From Suillus spraguei (Eukaryota > Basidiomycota > Agaricomycetes > Boletales > Suillaceae): DNA of 64,000 nucleotides. A model generated the notes under the pieces. That model was not told where the DNA came from, did no database searches, and was given only the letters and a program-made list of their open reading frames with translations. Shown here piece by piece: positions 1 to 11,194 of this stretch (its first letter is position 1; each line of letters begins with the position of its first letter). The stretch spans positions 1 through 64,000 of the forward strand of contig JABCPU010000311.1 of assembly GCA_016800925.1 (NCBI GenBank). Reading direction: 5' to 3'. Both the position numbers and the translations under genes were made by a program.

Positions 1-1449
1 CCGACTCTGAACTGAACGATACGGAAACCCTCACCACAGAAATTGATAACACCTCTTACATCGAAAGCTGCCATTCTCTGCGAGGGACATGCCCTTGAAA
101 TGAAAGAATCCTTACTGAACGAGAAGCTTTCCCCGCGTTACTCCTCATTAATATCATCGCACCGCAGCACCTCATCGAAGTCACCGCCAAAGACATCGCG
201 GAAGTACGTACCAACATCGCTTCATACATCTTCAAAAACGTATTCGTGCTTACGCTATGTTGTTGCTTCCCGATTCCTTTTAAAAATGATGTTGAAGAAG
301 CTATTCATATCATTGCCGAACGTCGAGCAGGTGTTGCTCGACCTCCCTCTCCGCAGGAAGATACGCCACTTCCTGTTCCAGCACCCTCATCTTCGCATGT
401 TTATTCTAGTCTTGACGCCTTTACTGGCCTATACACTGCTGTCCAAAAGATCGGACAACTCACCAACGAGGTTGTCGAAACGATCCAGCAATCAGTCGCT
501 GAAACGAGAGCGGCTAGAAGTCTAGTAGAAGAAGCCATCACTGATCTACAACAAACACAGTCGGATCTTGCATCTCCCCGAACACCATCCCTATCGAACA
601 ATCAACTTCTTCACTTTCCGCCACGGTCACTCTTGACTGCCCTGATTGGCTATACGAGCCATGCACAGAAGAGCAGTGTAAGGCAGCTAAACTATTGGGT
701 ATCCCCGCAACCGAGTTGGTAACACTTGGTCCTCGACTTCGCGACCTTCATATCCATCCCCCATGTCCATCCCATCGTCATTCGGTCCTATGGATCCCAT
801 TTCACCAGTCTTAGTAAAAGACTTTGGTATCACTTCCTCCTCTTCTCCCACCGAACTTCTTGCAGCTGCTGAGCGTGCAGTCACCCCGGACCTTCCCGAA
901 TCAGCATACACATTGTCCTCCGCTCAGCAGGCACAACTTAAGCGGCAGAACACCCTTGCCTTAAAACGTATGACGAAGAAGAAGGGAAAGAAACGCGCTA
1001 GATCCACCAGTCCTACGCCATCATTTCTCCATCCCCCCTACGCAAGACCTATTCTAACCCTGATGAGAACATGAAATGCCGAATCTGTGGCTTGCTAGGA
1101 CATCGTCAAAAAGAATTGTGCGGAATATCAGTGCAAGATTTGCAGATATTGGTCACCGACTCATCTGTCCCTCTACTGCCCTAACCGAGTTGGGCCTCCT
1201 CCCTTCGAGTTAACTTGGAAAGATGAAGGATTTTATGACGCACTTCGTGCTTGGGAAAAGCAGCTTGACGATGAACGCATTCGTGCAGAGAAAAGAAGAG
1301 ACTCTAAACGACGCGCTGGTTTGGAGGAAGCTAAGTATATGATGAGTGGATCCGTTGCTGATGAAGATTACGAATGGAGCGACGACCCCATCTACTATGC
1401 GAACCAAAGTGATTGAAAGCCGGTGACTTTCAGTATAATACGGGGGTAA
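1..1449 (+). pseudogene. Gag-like gene of a gag-only LTR element, copy 1 (5' end cut by window edge, frameshifted)
   Basis: This is the internal region of a short LTR retroelement. Reading across several small frameshifts gives a Gag-like protein of about 450 residues. A helical middle part is rich in E, Q and A (about 400-590). A proline/serine linker follows (about 760-1060), then a CCHC zinc knuckle of the form C-x2-C-x4-H-x4-C (about 1075-1125), then an acidic/basic tail ending in TGA near 1415. No protease, RT or integrase lies between the zinc knuckle and the following LTR. A G-rich tract (ACGGGGGTAA) directly abuts the LTR at 1450, as a polypurine tract would. A one-base A insertion breaks the zinc-knuckle frame near 1113. 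The second copy (1926-3311) aligns along its whole length. Gag identity rests on the zinc knuckle and position; the N-terminal part matches nothing I can name. Confidence 0.7.
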
Positions 1450-1925
1450 TGTTACAATCGTACGTGCCCCTATTCATTTTCTTACCTCATTTACTGTGTA
1501 TATTACATAACATGACTCTGACTCATATGCTTAACGCATCTGTACTATAGTTGCCTTCCTTCTTTGGATACGCACTTACGTTCTCACACTTCTCTTGGTC
1601 TGTGCGCACATATTGGCCTATTTAAGCACAGTGTACTTGTAGTAGATTCACTACTTTAATCTTACTGGGTTTTACCTGGAATCTCCTTCGCTTAGGTTTC
1701 CAACCTAAGTCGTCTTGAATCGTCTCTAAGTCTAAGCACTCCTTAGCCTTAGTCTTTATTCTCGCGGATACCTCTTGGACTTATCCTCGAGGCTGAACCC
1801 TTGATCGTACTTGGAACGCGTTCCTTGTACTTTCACCTCGTCCTCTTCTGGAACGTTGTAAGAACTCCCAGCAGACCGCGTGTGTCTTCTCACTGTCGCT
1901 GGTGACGCCACCCCAGTTCGTAACA
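1450..1925 (+). repeat. LTR of the gag-only element, shared by two internal copies
   Basis: A 476-bp LTR starting TGTTAC and ending GTAACA. Related LTRs lie in opposite orientation at 19512-19984 and 21289-21762. The 19512 copy has a perfect 5-bp target duplication, which fixes the TG...CA boundaries. Here the LTR has internal sequence on both sides: the zinc-knuckle end of copy 1 on the left and the Gag start of copy 2 on the right. It is therefore the 3' LTR of one copy and the 5' LTR of the next. Confidence 0.85.
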
Positions 1926-3311
1926 TCAGGAGATAACGAATGGCTCCCAGAAAAGAACTTGAAGAACTCCACTCGAATCTTGAATGCTTATAAGAAGCAA
2001 CACGCCCTCTGATTATCCTTCAGTCAATCAAACTGCATTAGCACTAGATCAACTAGCAACACTCCAAATGTCTTTCTCCACTGCATATATCACCCCCGTC
2101 ACTGTTGCCAACAATGACTCTGACTCCGACGCAGAAAACTACGGAACCCTTACCACTGAAATTGACAACACTTCCTACATTGAAGCCGCCCTTCTATGCG
2201 AAGGACATGCTCTCGAAATCAAAAGAATCCTCACTGAAAAAGGCGCCTTCCCCGCTTTACTCCTCGTCAACATCATCTGCACTGCCGCCTCATTGAAACC
2301 ACTGCCAATGAAACCACAGAAATCACATACTGCCATCATCTCCTTCATCTTCAAAAATGCATTCATTCTATGCTATGCTGTTGCTTCCCAATTCTTTTAA
2401 AAGCGATGTTGAAGAAGCTATTCACATCGTGCCGAATGTCGGGCAGGTGTTGCTGACCTCCCTCTCCGCAGGAAGATACGCCACTTCCTATTCCAGCACC
2501 CTCTTCTTCACGCATGTATTCTAGTCTTGACGCCCTTGCTGGCTTATGTACTGCTGTCCAAGAGATCGACAGCTCACCAACATGGTTGTCGAAACCATCC
2601 AGCAATCAGTCGCGAAACTAGAGCGGCCAGAAACTTAGTCGAAGAAGCCATCACTGATCTGCAACAAATGCAAGCCAACCTCACTTCTCCACGAACCCCA
2701 TCTCCTATTGAACAACCAATCTCACCGCCCCCGTCATAGTCTCCCATGATCATCCCATGTGGCTATATGAGTCCTGCACAGAAGAGCAGTGTGAAGCTGC
2801 AAAAAGATTAGGAATTCCTGTTGCTGAATTAATAGCACTCGGCCCTCGACTTCGCGACCTTCACATTCACCCTCCCATGTCCATTCCATCATCATTTGGT
2901 CCAATGGATCCTGTCTCACCAGTCTTAGTAAAAGACTTTGGCATAACCTCCCCCTCTTCTTCTGACGAACTTCTTGCGGTTGCCGAATGAGGAACCACCC
3001 TGATCTCCCAACGTCAGCATATGCTCTTTCCCCTGCCCAGCAGGCGCAGCTCAGGCGCAACAACACCCTTGCCTTAAAATGTATGAAATGGAATGAGGGG
3101 AAGAAGCGCGCCAGATCCACTAGTCCCAAACCCATCATTTCGCCATCACCATTACGCAAGTCCATTTCCAATCCTGATGAAAACATGAAATGTCGCATCT
3201 GTGGACTACTTGGGCATCATCAAAAGAACTGTGCGGAATACCAGTGCAAGGTTTGCAGATACTGGTCACCTACCATCTATCCATTTATTGTCCTCGACGA
3301 GTTGGGACTCC
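1926..3311 (+). pseudogene. Gag-like gene of a gag-only LTR element, copy 2 (cut by gypsy insertion)
   Basis: The second copy of the Gag-like gene. An ATG at 1940 opens it (MAPRKELEELHSNLE), but a frameshift follows near 1990. The frame continues with an acidic segment at about 2100-2180 and a helical middle. An intact zinc knuckle (CRICGLLGHHQKNC) lies at about 3190-3232. At 3311/3312 the sequence jumps into the 5' LTR of a gypsy element, and the tail present in copy 1 is missing. Frameshifts and stops show that it is inactive. Its 5' end directly follows the shared LTR. Confidence 0.7.
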
Positions 3312-4039
3312 TGTCATATACCATACTTCTAATCTCAGATCCGATCATATCCGTCCAGATCCGATCGTTTCCATATCCGTCCGTTCCACAGATCCTGTCC
3401 GGACCACCCATCCGAATGTACTCACTTCTCGCACCTTAACTCCCTGGTGAACATCTGCGCCTATCTCCTTTCGTCATTTCTCCTACTACCGGTACTCCGG
3501 CTGTTTATATTTCCGTCCTGTGTTACTGATCCGCTGTGCAATAACTAATAGACTTCCGTTACACTTCGTACATAGCCCTCGGTCCCGGACTTGCTGATTA
3601 TCCGTCTTAGATACTTACTGTATATAAACCACTTGTAGATCTTCGTAGAACCTTAGTTCGAATATCATCTTAGATTCTGCTCATTCTGCCTCCTCCGGAC
3701 TTAAGTCACTCTCCGCTTTAAGTCACCTTCCGAGACTTAGGATTGACTCCTATAGTCATACCTCCGACTCTATCTTCGGATAGTCCATCTCCGTTAGTTT
3801 CTAGTTGGAACTCGTTCCGAAACTAGCCTTAATCTCTTTCCTCTCCTTACGTTCCGAATTACCTTCGGACGTATTACATCCGACACCTTCGGACACCCGG
3901 ATCCGTCACGCAACCCCTTCCGGGTCTTCGGACGAATAACTCCTCCCTGAAATAAAGGGCATTACTCGAGAAAGGGCACAGTGTACGAACTGAGGCCAAA
4001 GCCCTTCGGATCTCTCTACCCTTGAGTACAGTCTTAACA
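3312..4039 (+). repeat. 5' LTR of the chromovirus
   Basis: A 728-bp LTR. It matches the 3' LTR at 10427-11194 apart from point changes and one absent block of about 40 bp. In the 3' LTR that block lies between two copies of ACTGATCCG (about 10640-10690). The 5' LTR keeps a single copy (about 3525). Confidence 0.92.
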
Positions 4040-4089
4040 GTATATTCGAACTCAAACCTTTCCGAGTAACTTAGCAACCATCCCATATC

Positions 4090-5376
4090 ATGCCTCCCCG
4101 TAAAGCTCAAAACACACTCCGAGGAGCCGGACTTGGTCCGATCCAACGAGATCCCACACCCATCGTCCAAACATTTACCAGTTTCTCTCAACGCCGCGCA
4201 AGCATGAGCGACATAGGTCAGAGTATCTCCGCCCGTCAAGTCAGACCGGATCCGATAACACCACTCGGAACCCGGATAACCCAGACCCCAATTCCGCCCG
4301 ACCATTCGCTTTGATGATGAGCTGCGCAGTAATCTACCAGATGATGAAGTGATGATCCGGACAACGAGGACCTGGATGACGAAGAAGATAAATCCACCTA
4401 AACCCTCAGGACCGGGTCCTAGCCCAACTATCCGTAGCCATTAACCACCTCGCTCGCAGTAGCCGTCGCACCCCCACCTCGGATGATAGCAAAGTCAAAT
4501 CCGTGAGCCAGATACCTTCGATGGGTCCGAACCTCGCAAGCTCCGGGCATTCTTCGTCCAATGTGAGCTCAACTTCCAGAGCAAACCTAGCGCTTTCCGT
4601 TCCGGACGCGCTAAAGTAAATTTCGCCCAATCCTACCTTAAGGGTATGGCTCTCGAGTGGTTTGAGCCGGACCTCCTTTCGGACGGATATAGCAACCGTC
4701 CGGATGGATGGATGACTACTCCGAGTTCATGCTCGAGCTCCAAACCAATTTCGGACCACACGATCCCTCCGGAGACGCAGAGATGCAGTTAGAACAACTC
4801 CACATGCGTGACGGACAACGCATCAACAAGTACGTTGTAGAATTCCAGCGACTTGCCTCCCAAGTACGCGAATGGGGAGACGGAGCCCTACGACGCCAAT
4901 TCTACAATGGACTTCCGGCCCGAATCAAGGATGAGATTAGTCGCATGGGTAAGCCCACTACCCTTTCGGAGTTCAAGACTCTCGCCCAGACCATCGATGC
5001 CCGTTACTGGGAACGGAGGGGCGAAGTCACCCGAGAGAGTAGAACCACCTCTTCCAATCCTCCCAGGCAGTCAACATCCGACCGGACGAACTCCAACTCA
5101 TCCGGATCCGATACGCCCAAATTCAATAAACCCACATACTCCACAGCATCCTCTACCCCGAAAGTTTCGGATCTTCCTAGTGTTGTTGGTACAGACGGAA
5201 AGCTAACCACCCAGGAGCGTCAGAGACGTTTTGACAAAAAGCTCTGTATGTTCTGCGGCGGACCTGGTCACACTGCCCGGGAATGCACCAAATCCACTTC
5301 GCGCGCTGCCAAAGGCCACGCCGCTGTGCTCACTCCGGAAACGGAACCGGAAGCCTCGGATGAGGCAAAAAATTAG
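4090..5376 (+). pseudogene. gag: Chromovirus gag (capsid/nucleocapsid), frameshifted
   Basis: ATG at 4090 (MPPRKAQNTL) starts a polar N-terminal region. Frame changes occur near 4310 and 4700. The capsid-type retrotransposon Gag domain is read at about 4500-4960 and includes FDGSEPRKLRAFF, LKGMALEWF and NKYVVEFQRLA-like segments. A serine/threonine-rich linker follows. A CCHC zinc knuckle, CMFCGGPGHTAREC, lies at about 5245-5290. A stop at 5374-5376 ends the frame. Gag normally forms the virus-like particle and packages the element RNA. The frameshifts mean this copy makes no full Gag, unless some are sequence errors. Confidence 0.88.
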
Positions 5377-5432
5377 TCCGCGACCCTCCTGACTCCGTAC
5401 GGGATGAGGGTCGCGTTGGCCCAACCCGTGCA

Positions 5433-8400
5433 ATGGAACTACGACTCAACGCTGTAACTCTTCCTGATCCGAACTCTCTGTGTCCATATGTCTCTCTTCC
5501 ATCTTTCTCCAATATATCTGACTTTCCGGCCCTCATAGACTGTGGTTCCTCCCACTGCTTCATAGACACTGATTTCGTCCGAGAACATAAAATTCCTACC
5601 TATCAGATTCCTCCGCTTCCACTCCGTTTATTTGATGGTACATGCAATAACAATATTGTCGAAGCCATAAACTTATCCGTCCGATTCTCCTCCGGTGTAA
5701 TCACTTCCGACACGTTCTACGTCACCCCTTTGGATTCCTCATGTTATATCGTTCTCGGATATAGCTGGCTCACCCGACACAATCCGTTGATTGACTGGGT
5801 ATTGGGCAGCATCGAGTTCCGAACTACTGAACAAGGAGTGCCATTAACCCCATCCGCATCATCGCTGCCTCCGGACACACCGACCATGGCAGGAAAATCC
5901 AATCCGACCCTCTGTTACCTTCGGGTATTCCACCCAAGGAAGATTCCTCCCCTCCAAAATCTCCGTCGCATCAGAGCACCCCATCCGTGGCGGAGACTCC
6001 GCCTCTGACCAAATCCGAACCCTCCGCTGGTACCCCAGTCCCTAACATATCGTTGATAAACGCAGTGGCCTTTTGCCGTGCCTGCAAGTTAGAAGGATCC
6101 ACTCAGTTCAGCATCTACCTCCGTCCCTCCGAAGTAAACCTTCGATCCGCATCCGTATCATCCGATCCTCCAGACCTCTCCAGAATCCCTTCGACTACCA
6201 CGAATTTGCGGATGTCTTCGACAAAGGCAAAGCCGGACAACTTCCCCCACATCGACCCTACGACCTCAAGATTGAGTTGGAAGAAGGGGCTAGTCCGCCT
6301 CTCGGAACCATATACTCTCTTTCTCCGGTAGAGCTTGAGGCCCTTCGGAAGTTCCTTGACGAAAACATCTCGTCCGGACTTCTCCGCTCCTCATCTTCTC
6401 CCCACGGAGCCCCCGTCCTATTTGTCAAAAAGAAGGATGGATCCCTCCGCCTTTGTGTGGATTTCCGCGGCCTTAACCACATCACCAAGAAAGACCGATA
6501 TCCGTTACCCCTCATTGCCGACCTTCTTGACTCCCCGAGCCGCGCTAAGGTATATACCAAAATTGATCTCCGATCTGCATATCACCTCGTCCGGATAACA
6601 GAAGGAGACGAGTGGAAGACTTCCTTCCGTACGCGCTATGGCTCCTATGAATGGTTGGTGATGCCGGAAGGCCTCACGAATGCTCCGGCAGCTTTCCAGC
6701 GCTTTGTCAATAGCGTGTTTGCCGATATGCTGGACGTATGTGTTGTTGTATATCTGGATGACATCCTTATCTATTCCCAAGACCTTGCAAGTCATAAGGA
6801 ACATGTCCGAGAAGTTTTACGACGTCTCCGTAAACACCGACTATATGCCAAACCCGAGAAATGCGAATTCCACTCCTCCTCCGTCGAGTATCTTGGTTAC
6901 CTCCTATCTCCGGATGGCTTGACGATGTCGTCCGAGAAAATCCAGTCCATCATAGACTGGCCAGAGCCTCGGAAAGTCAAGGACATCCAATCTTTCCTCG
7001 GATTCGCTAATTTCTATCGTCGCTTCATCTTCAACTACTCGGATATCGTGGTTCCCCTTACTCGACTCACTCGCAAGGGCGTCACTTGGGACTTTTCCGA
7101 GGAATGCCGGAATCATTTAACGCACTCAAGAAAGCCTTCACGTCCGCTCCGGTGCTTACGCATTGGATTCCGAATGTTCCTATAGTTGTGGAAACTGATG
7201 CCTCGGATTATGCTATCGCTGGAATACTATCCATTGTGTGCCCAGACTCGGAACTTCGTCCGGTGGCTTTTTACTCCCGGACACTGTCCGGTGCAGAACT
7301 CAACTATGACGTCCATGATAAGGAACTACTAGCCATCTATGCTGCGTTCCGAACCTGGCGCCATTACCTAGAAGGCTCGTCCGAGCCTATAGATGTTGTC
7401 ACGGACCACAAGAACCTTGAGTATTTCTCTACCACCAAACTGCTATCCCGTCGTCAGGCCCGCTGGTCCGAGTTCCTTCATCAGTTCAACCTCATTATCC
7501 GTTACCGTCCTGGAAGACTCGGAGTCAAGCCAGATTCCCTCACTAGACGATGGGACGTCTACCCTAAAGAGGGGATAAGGACTACGCTCAGATTAACCCT
7601 CACAACCTCCGCCCAATATTTGCTTCGGAACAATTAGCTTCGTCCCTACGAGCTTCCATTTTAGCAACTCCGGTCCTAAGAGCAGCTGTTCTTATGGACA
7701 CCGAACACCTCCGGAAAGACATTCTGATAGCACTCCCTAATGACCCCATTGCACAAACACATTTCCGGTTCCCTCAGATCCGAGATGGGCAATAGACGAT
7801 GGTGGATTCCTTTGTTGTGACAACCGCATCTACGTTCCGGATACCAATGATCTACGACTTCGCATCCTCCGGAATTGCCATGACCACCCCCTATCCGGAC
7901 ATTTCGGACAGAATCGCACTCTCGAGCTCATCCGACGCAACTATACCTGGCCCGGAGTACGGGCCTTTGTCAAAGAGTATGTCAGATCCTGCACATCCTG
8001 CGCCCGAGCCAAAGTTCCGAGACATAAGCCCTACAGTTTACTCAAGCAACTTCCCGTCCCAGAAAAACCATGGAATTCCATCTCTATGGATTTCATTGAA
8101 CAACTTCCGGACTCATCCGGCTTTACAGCCATCCTCGTCATCATAGATCGTTTATCCAAGCAAGCCATATTCGTCCCGACCCACGACACCATCACTTCTC
8201 CTGATCTCGCCCGCCTATTTCTCCTCCATGTCTTCTCTAAGCATGGAGTCCCGTCCCATGTAACCTCGGATCGAGGAACAGAGTTCGTATCCCACTTCTT
8301 CCGTTCCCTAGGAAAGGCATTGGACATGTCCTACACTTCACATCCGGATATCATCCCGAAGGGACGGACAAACAGAACGTGCCAACCAAACGCTGGAACA

Positions 8401-9160
8401 GTACCTCCGGATCTACTGCAACTATCAGCAGGACAACTGGTCCGAGCTACTGCCCCTCGCAGAGTTTGCATACAATAACGCTCCGAGTGCCACTACCGGA
8501 GTTTCACCCTTCTTCGCCAATAAAGGTTATCATCCGAACATTTCCATCCATCCGGAACGCGACCTATCCTCCATCCGTGCCCAGGAATATGCCCTAGACC
8601 TTAACAAACTTCACCAGTTCCTCCGAGATGAGATGTCCGAAGCTCAGAAACGCTATCAAGGACCCGCGGACGCTAAAAGACAGCCTGCTCCAGACTTCCG
8701 GATTGGAGAACAAGTCTTCATCAAAGCCAAGTACTTCCGCTCCACCCGTCCGTCGAAGAAACTTTCGGAAAAGAATTTGGGACCATTCGAAATTATATCC
8801 CGCCCGGGTACTCATTCTTTCGCCATCCGACTTCCGGATTCTATGCGTTCCGTACATCCCGTTTTCCATGTCTCGCAGTTAGAGCCAGCAGTTCCGAACA
8901 CCATTCCCAATCGCATCCAGCCTCCTCCGCCACCAGTCGAAGTCGACGGAGAACCAGAGTACGAGATATCCGAAATCCTGGACTCTAAACTGGACCGTCG
9001 TAGGCACCACTGTCAACTTCTATACCTCGTCCGTTGGTCCAGATACGAGGAACGGACGAAGAAACTTCCTGGCTGCTGGCCACAGAACTCGGAAATGCAT
9101 CAGATCTCGTAGCGGATTTCCACTCAGCATATCCGGACAAGCCTGGTCCCATTGCTTGAA
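5433..9160 (+). pseudogene. pol: Chromovirus pol: protease, RT, RNase H, integrase and chromodomain, frameshifted
   Basis: The domains occur in order. The protease is at about 5525-5830; its active-site motif reads LIDCGSSHCFID where D-S/T-G is usual. RT is at about 6200-6950, with the catalytic YLDD near 6750. RNase H lies at about 7100-7560 ([19 protein letters not shown]). The integrase HHCC finger is at about 7860-8010 (ending CTSCARAK), and the D,D,E core at about 8085-8480 (SMDFIEQLP, SDRGTEF). The GPY-like region follows at about 8700-8880 (GEQVFIKAKYF, HPVFHVSQL). A chromodomain is at about 8955-9060 (EYEISEILD, LYLVRWS). Single-base frame changes occur near 6010-6080, 7110, 7575, 7790, 8350 and 9055. 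The protein is therefore not made as one piece. Confidence 0.92.
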
Positions 9161-9216
9161 AAGTACATAACGAAATATAAGTACAGTGAGGGCAGTAGCG
9201 GAAATCCGGATCTGGA

Positions 9217-10243
9217 CTAAGCACCAGTCTCCATTTCACCTCCGGCACCCCCAGTCTCCTCCCCAGTCCCATCCGCCATCTCTTCCCCAGTTCCATCCGC
9301 CATCTCCCCTCCATTCTCATCCGCCACCTCTTCCCCAATCTCCTCACCAGCGCCATCCTTGTCGGATCCGGCAGAAACGGAAAGCCTAAATCCGGTCCGG
9401 ATTTCCTCGATGAGCAGGGCCTGGAATTCCCTCTGTTGCTGGAGGAAGGCCTCCATGGTGGAGCTCATCCGCTCCATGGCAATCCGACTCCCTTCCGCCG
9501 CCGCAATACCATCTTGGAGAAGTCGTTGGTCCGCGCCAACTCAGCAATGATGCCATTAGCAGCGGCCACCCAAGCCTGATCATCGTACTCCACAAAATCC
9601 TCATCCGTACCTTCGATAGTGACTGGATTAGAGAAGACATCCACGTCCGCCACATCCGGAGTAGGACTCCTCTGACGGCGCTTGCCTTTGCCCTTCGGAG
9701 ACGGAGTACCAGCAGGACGCTGCCTCTTCCGGCCCTTAGGCCCCTTAACGAATCCGGGCCTTCCAGGACAAGTGGCCTTGTCCTTCCGGCAGACGTCACA
9801 GGACTTAATCTACGAAACGTCGAAATCAGCGGATCCGAAGTGTTTCGGACGACTCACCATGGCATTCTTCTCAGCATCATCCCACTGGCACATCCGGCCC
9901 TTAGTGACGCAACGAGAGCAGTACCCATCCTTTGCCCCAGACGCAGGAGCAGCCTTGGCCTTTACCAAACCCATTAATATCCGGATCCGGAAGAGTCCAC
10001 AGCACTCACCCGAGCCTCAATCAGTGCTCTCCGCCTTTTCTCCTCCATCTCCCTCCGGATCTCCGCCAACTCAATCTGCTTCAACTCCTCCTGCCTTTTC
10101 CGCTCCTCCGCCTCTTTCCGCTTCCGTTCCGCCTCGGCTTCCGCTGCAGCCTTAGCAGCCGCCAGTTGCTGCTCCAGATCCGCCACAAGGTCAGCAGCAG
10201 ACTTAGGGGCATCGGATTTCTTTCCAGACATGTTAGGAGACAA
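9217..10243 (-). CDS. Spliced antisense gene inside the chromovirus (coiled coil plus two CxxC-x6-C clusters)
   Basis: This gene runs against the element. Exon 1 (10243-10010) begins MSPNMSGKKSDAPK, with a second Met at 10231, and encodes a long A/E/K/R coiled coil. It ends at a GTGAGT donor. A 50-base intron (9960-10009) removes an in-frame stop. Exon 2 (9959-9858) carries the first cysteine cluster, CSRCVTKGRMC. A 48-base intron (9810-9857, GTGAGT...TAG, CTGAT branch) removes another stop. Exon 3 starts at 9809 with the second cluster, CDVCRKDKATC. A basic stretch (GPKGRKRQRP) and an acidic segment with aromatic residues follow. One frame change near 9520 leads into another helix (MERMSSTMEAFLQQQ) and an acidic GEEMADGT-repeat tail ending near 9217. 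Both introns are phase 0. The cysteine spacing suggests metal binding and the basic stretch nucleic-acid or nuclear contact; function is unknown. Confidence 0.7.
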
Positions 10244-10410
10244 GTTTTGTTAACAAGGATATGAAGTGGGGGTAGGAATCATTTCGGACGTCTGACGTCC
10301 GTATATCTGTTGGATTACAGACTCAGCACTACAACCATCAAACTTCCCCATCGTCTCGCATTAATCTTGTCCGATCCGGATCGACGCTTCTTGTGCCTCA
10401 GGGGTTCGGC

Positions 10411-10426
10411 CCTAAGGGGGGGATAC
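10411..10426 (+). other. Polypurine tract of the chromovirus
   Basis: CCTAAGGGGGGGATAC lies immediately 5' of the 3' LTR. This is the expected place for plus-strand DNA priming. A related motif, TTCGACCCTAAAGGGG, recurs at about 14356 and 19173 in another repeat family. Confidence 0.8.
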
Positions 10427-11194
10427 TGTCATATACCATACTTCTAATCTCAGATCCGATCATATCCGTCCAGATCCGATCGTTTCCATATCCGTCCGGT
10501 CCACAGATCCTGTCCGGACCACCCTCCCGAATGTACTCACTTCTTGCACCTTAACTCCCTGGTGAACATCTGCGTCTATCTCCTTTCGTCATTTCTCCTA
10601 CTACCGGTACTCCGGCTGTTTATATTTCCGTCCTGTGTTACTGATCCGTTTCCTGTGTTCATTTCCGATTCATGCTTACTGATCCGCTGTGCAATAACTA
10701 ATAGACTTCCGTTACACTTCGTACATAGCCCTCGGTCCCGGACTTGCTAATTATCCGTCTTAGAAACTTACTGTATATAAACCACTTGTAGATCTCCGTA
10801 GAACCTTAGTTCGAATATCATCTTAGATTCTACTCATTCTGCCTCCTCCAGACTTAAGCCACTCTCCGCTTTAAGTCACCTTCCGAGACTTAGGATTGAC
10901 TCCTATAGTCTATACCTCCGACTCTATCTTCGGATAGTCCATCTCCGTTAGTTTCTAGTTAGGAACTCGTTCCGAAACTAGCCTTAATCTCTGTCCTCTC
11001 CTTACGTTCCGAATTACCTTCGGACGTGTTATATCCGACACCTTCGGACACCCGGATCCGTCACGCAACCCCTTCCGGGTCTTCGGACGAACAACTCCTC
11101 CCTGAAATAAGGGCATTACTCGAGAAAGGGGCACAGTGTACGAACTGAGGCCAAAGCCCTTCGGATCTCTCTACCCTTGAGTACAGTCTTAACA
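10427..11194 (+). repeat. 3' LTR of the chromovirus
   Basis: A 768-bp LTR, TGTCATATACC...GTCTTAACA. It keeps the 40-bp block missing from the 5' LTR. The element ends at 11194 and transposase-derived sequence begins at the next base. Confidence 0.92.

Larger units (their letters stand above)
3312..11194 (+). mobile_element. Ty3/gypsy chromovirus (LTR retrotransposon), full length but decayed
   Basis: A 7.9-kb element bounded by LTRs starting TGTCATATACC and ending GTCTTAACA. The order is 5' LTR, gag with CCHC knuckle, protease, RT, RNase H, integrase, C-terminal chromodomain, an antisense gene, a polypurine tract and the 3' LTR. Protease-RT-RH-IN order with a chromodomain after integrase defines a chromovirus. 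Several single-base frameshifts break gag and pol, so it cannot move by itself. The left flank (ACTCC) lies in a gag-only element and the right flank (GAGGT) in a Harbinger transposase. The flanks do not match, so no target duplication is preserved. I could not identify a primer-binding site with confidence. Confidence 0.93.

Noticed and set aside
8985..9477. Several overlapping minus-strand ORFs at the end of pol taken as separate genes
   Set aside because: The 8985-9356 frame overlaps the sense chromodomain and is a shadow. The 9217-9477 frame is the shifted tail of the antisense gene and is included there.
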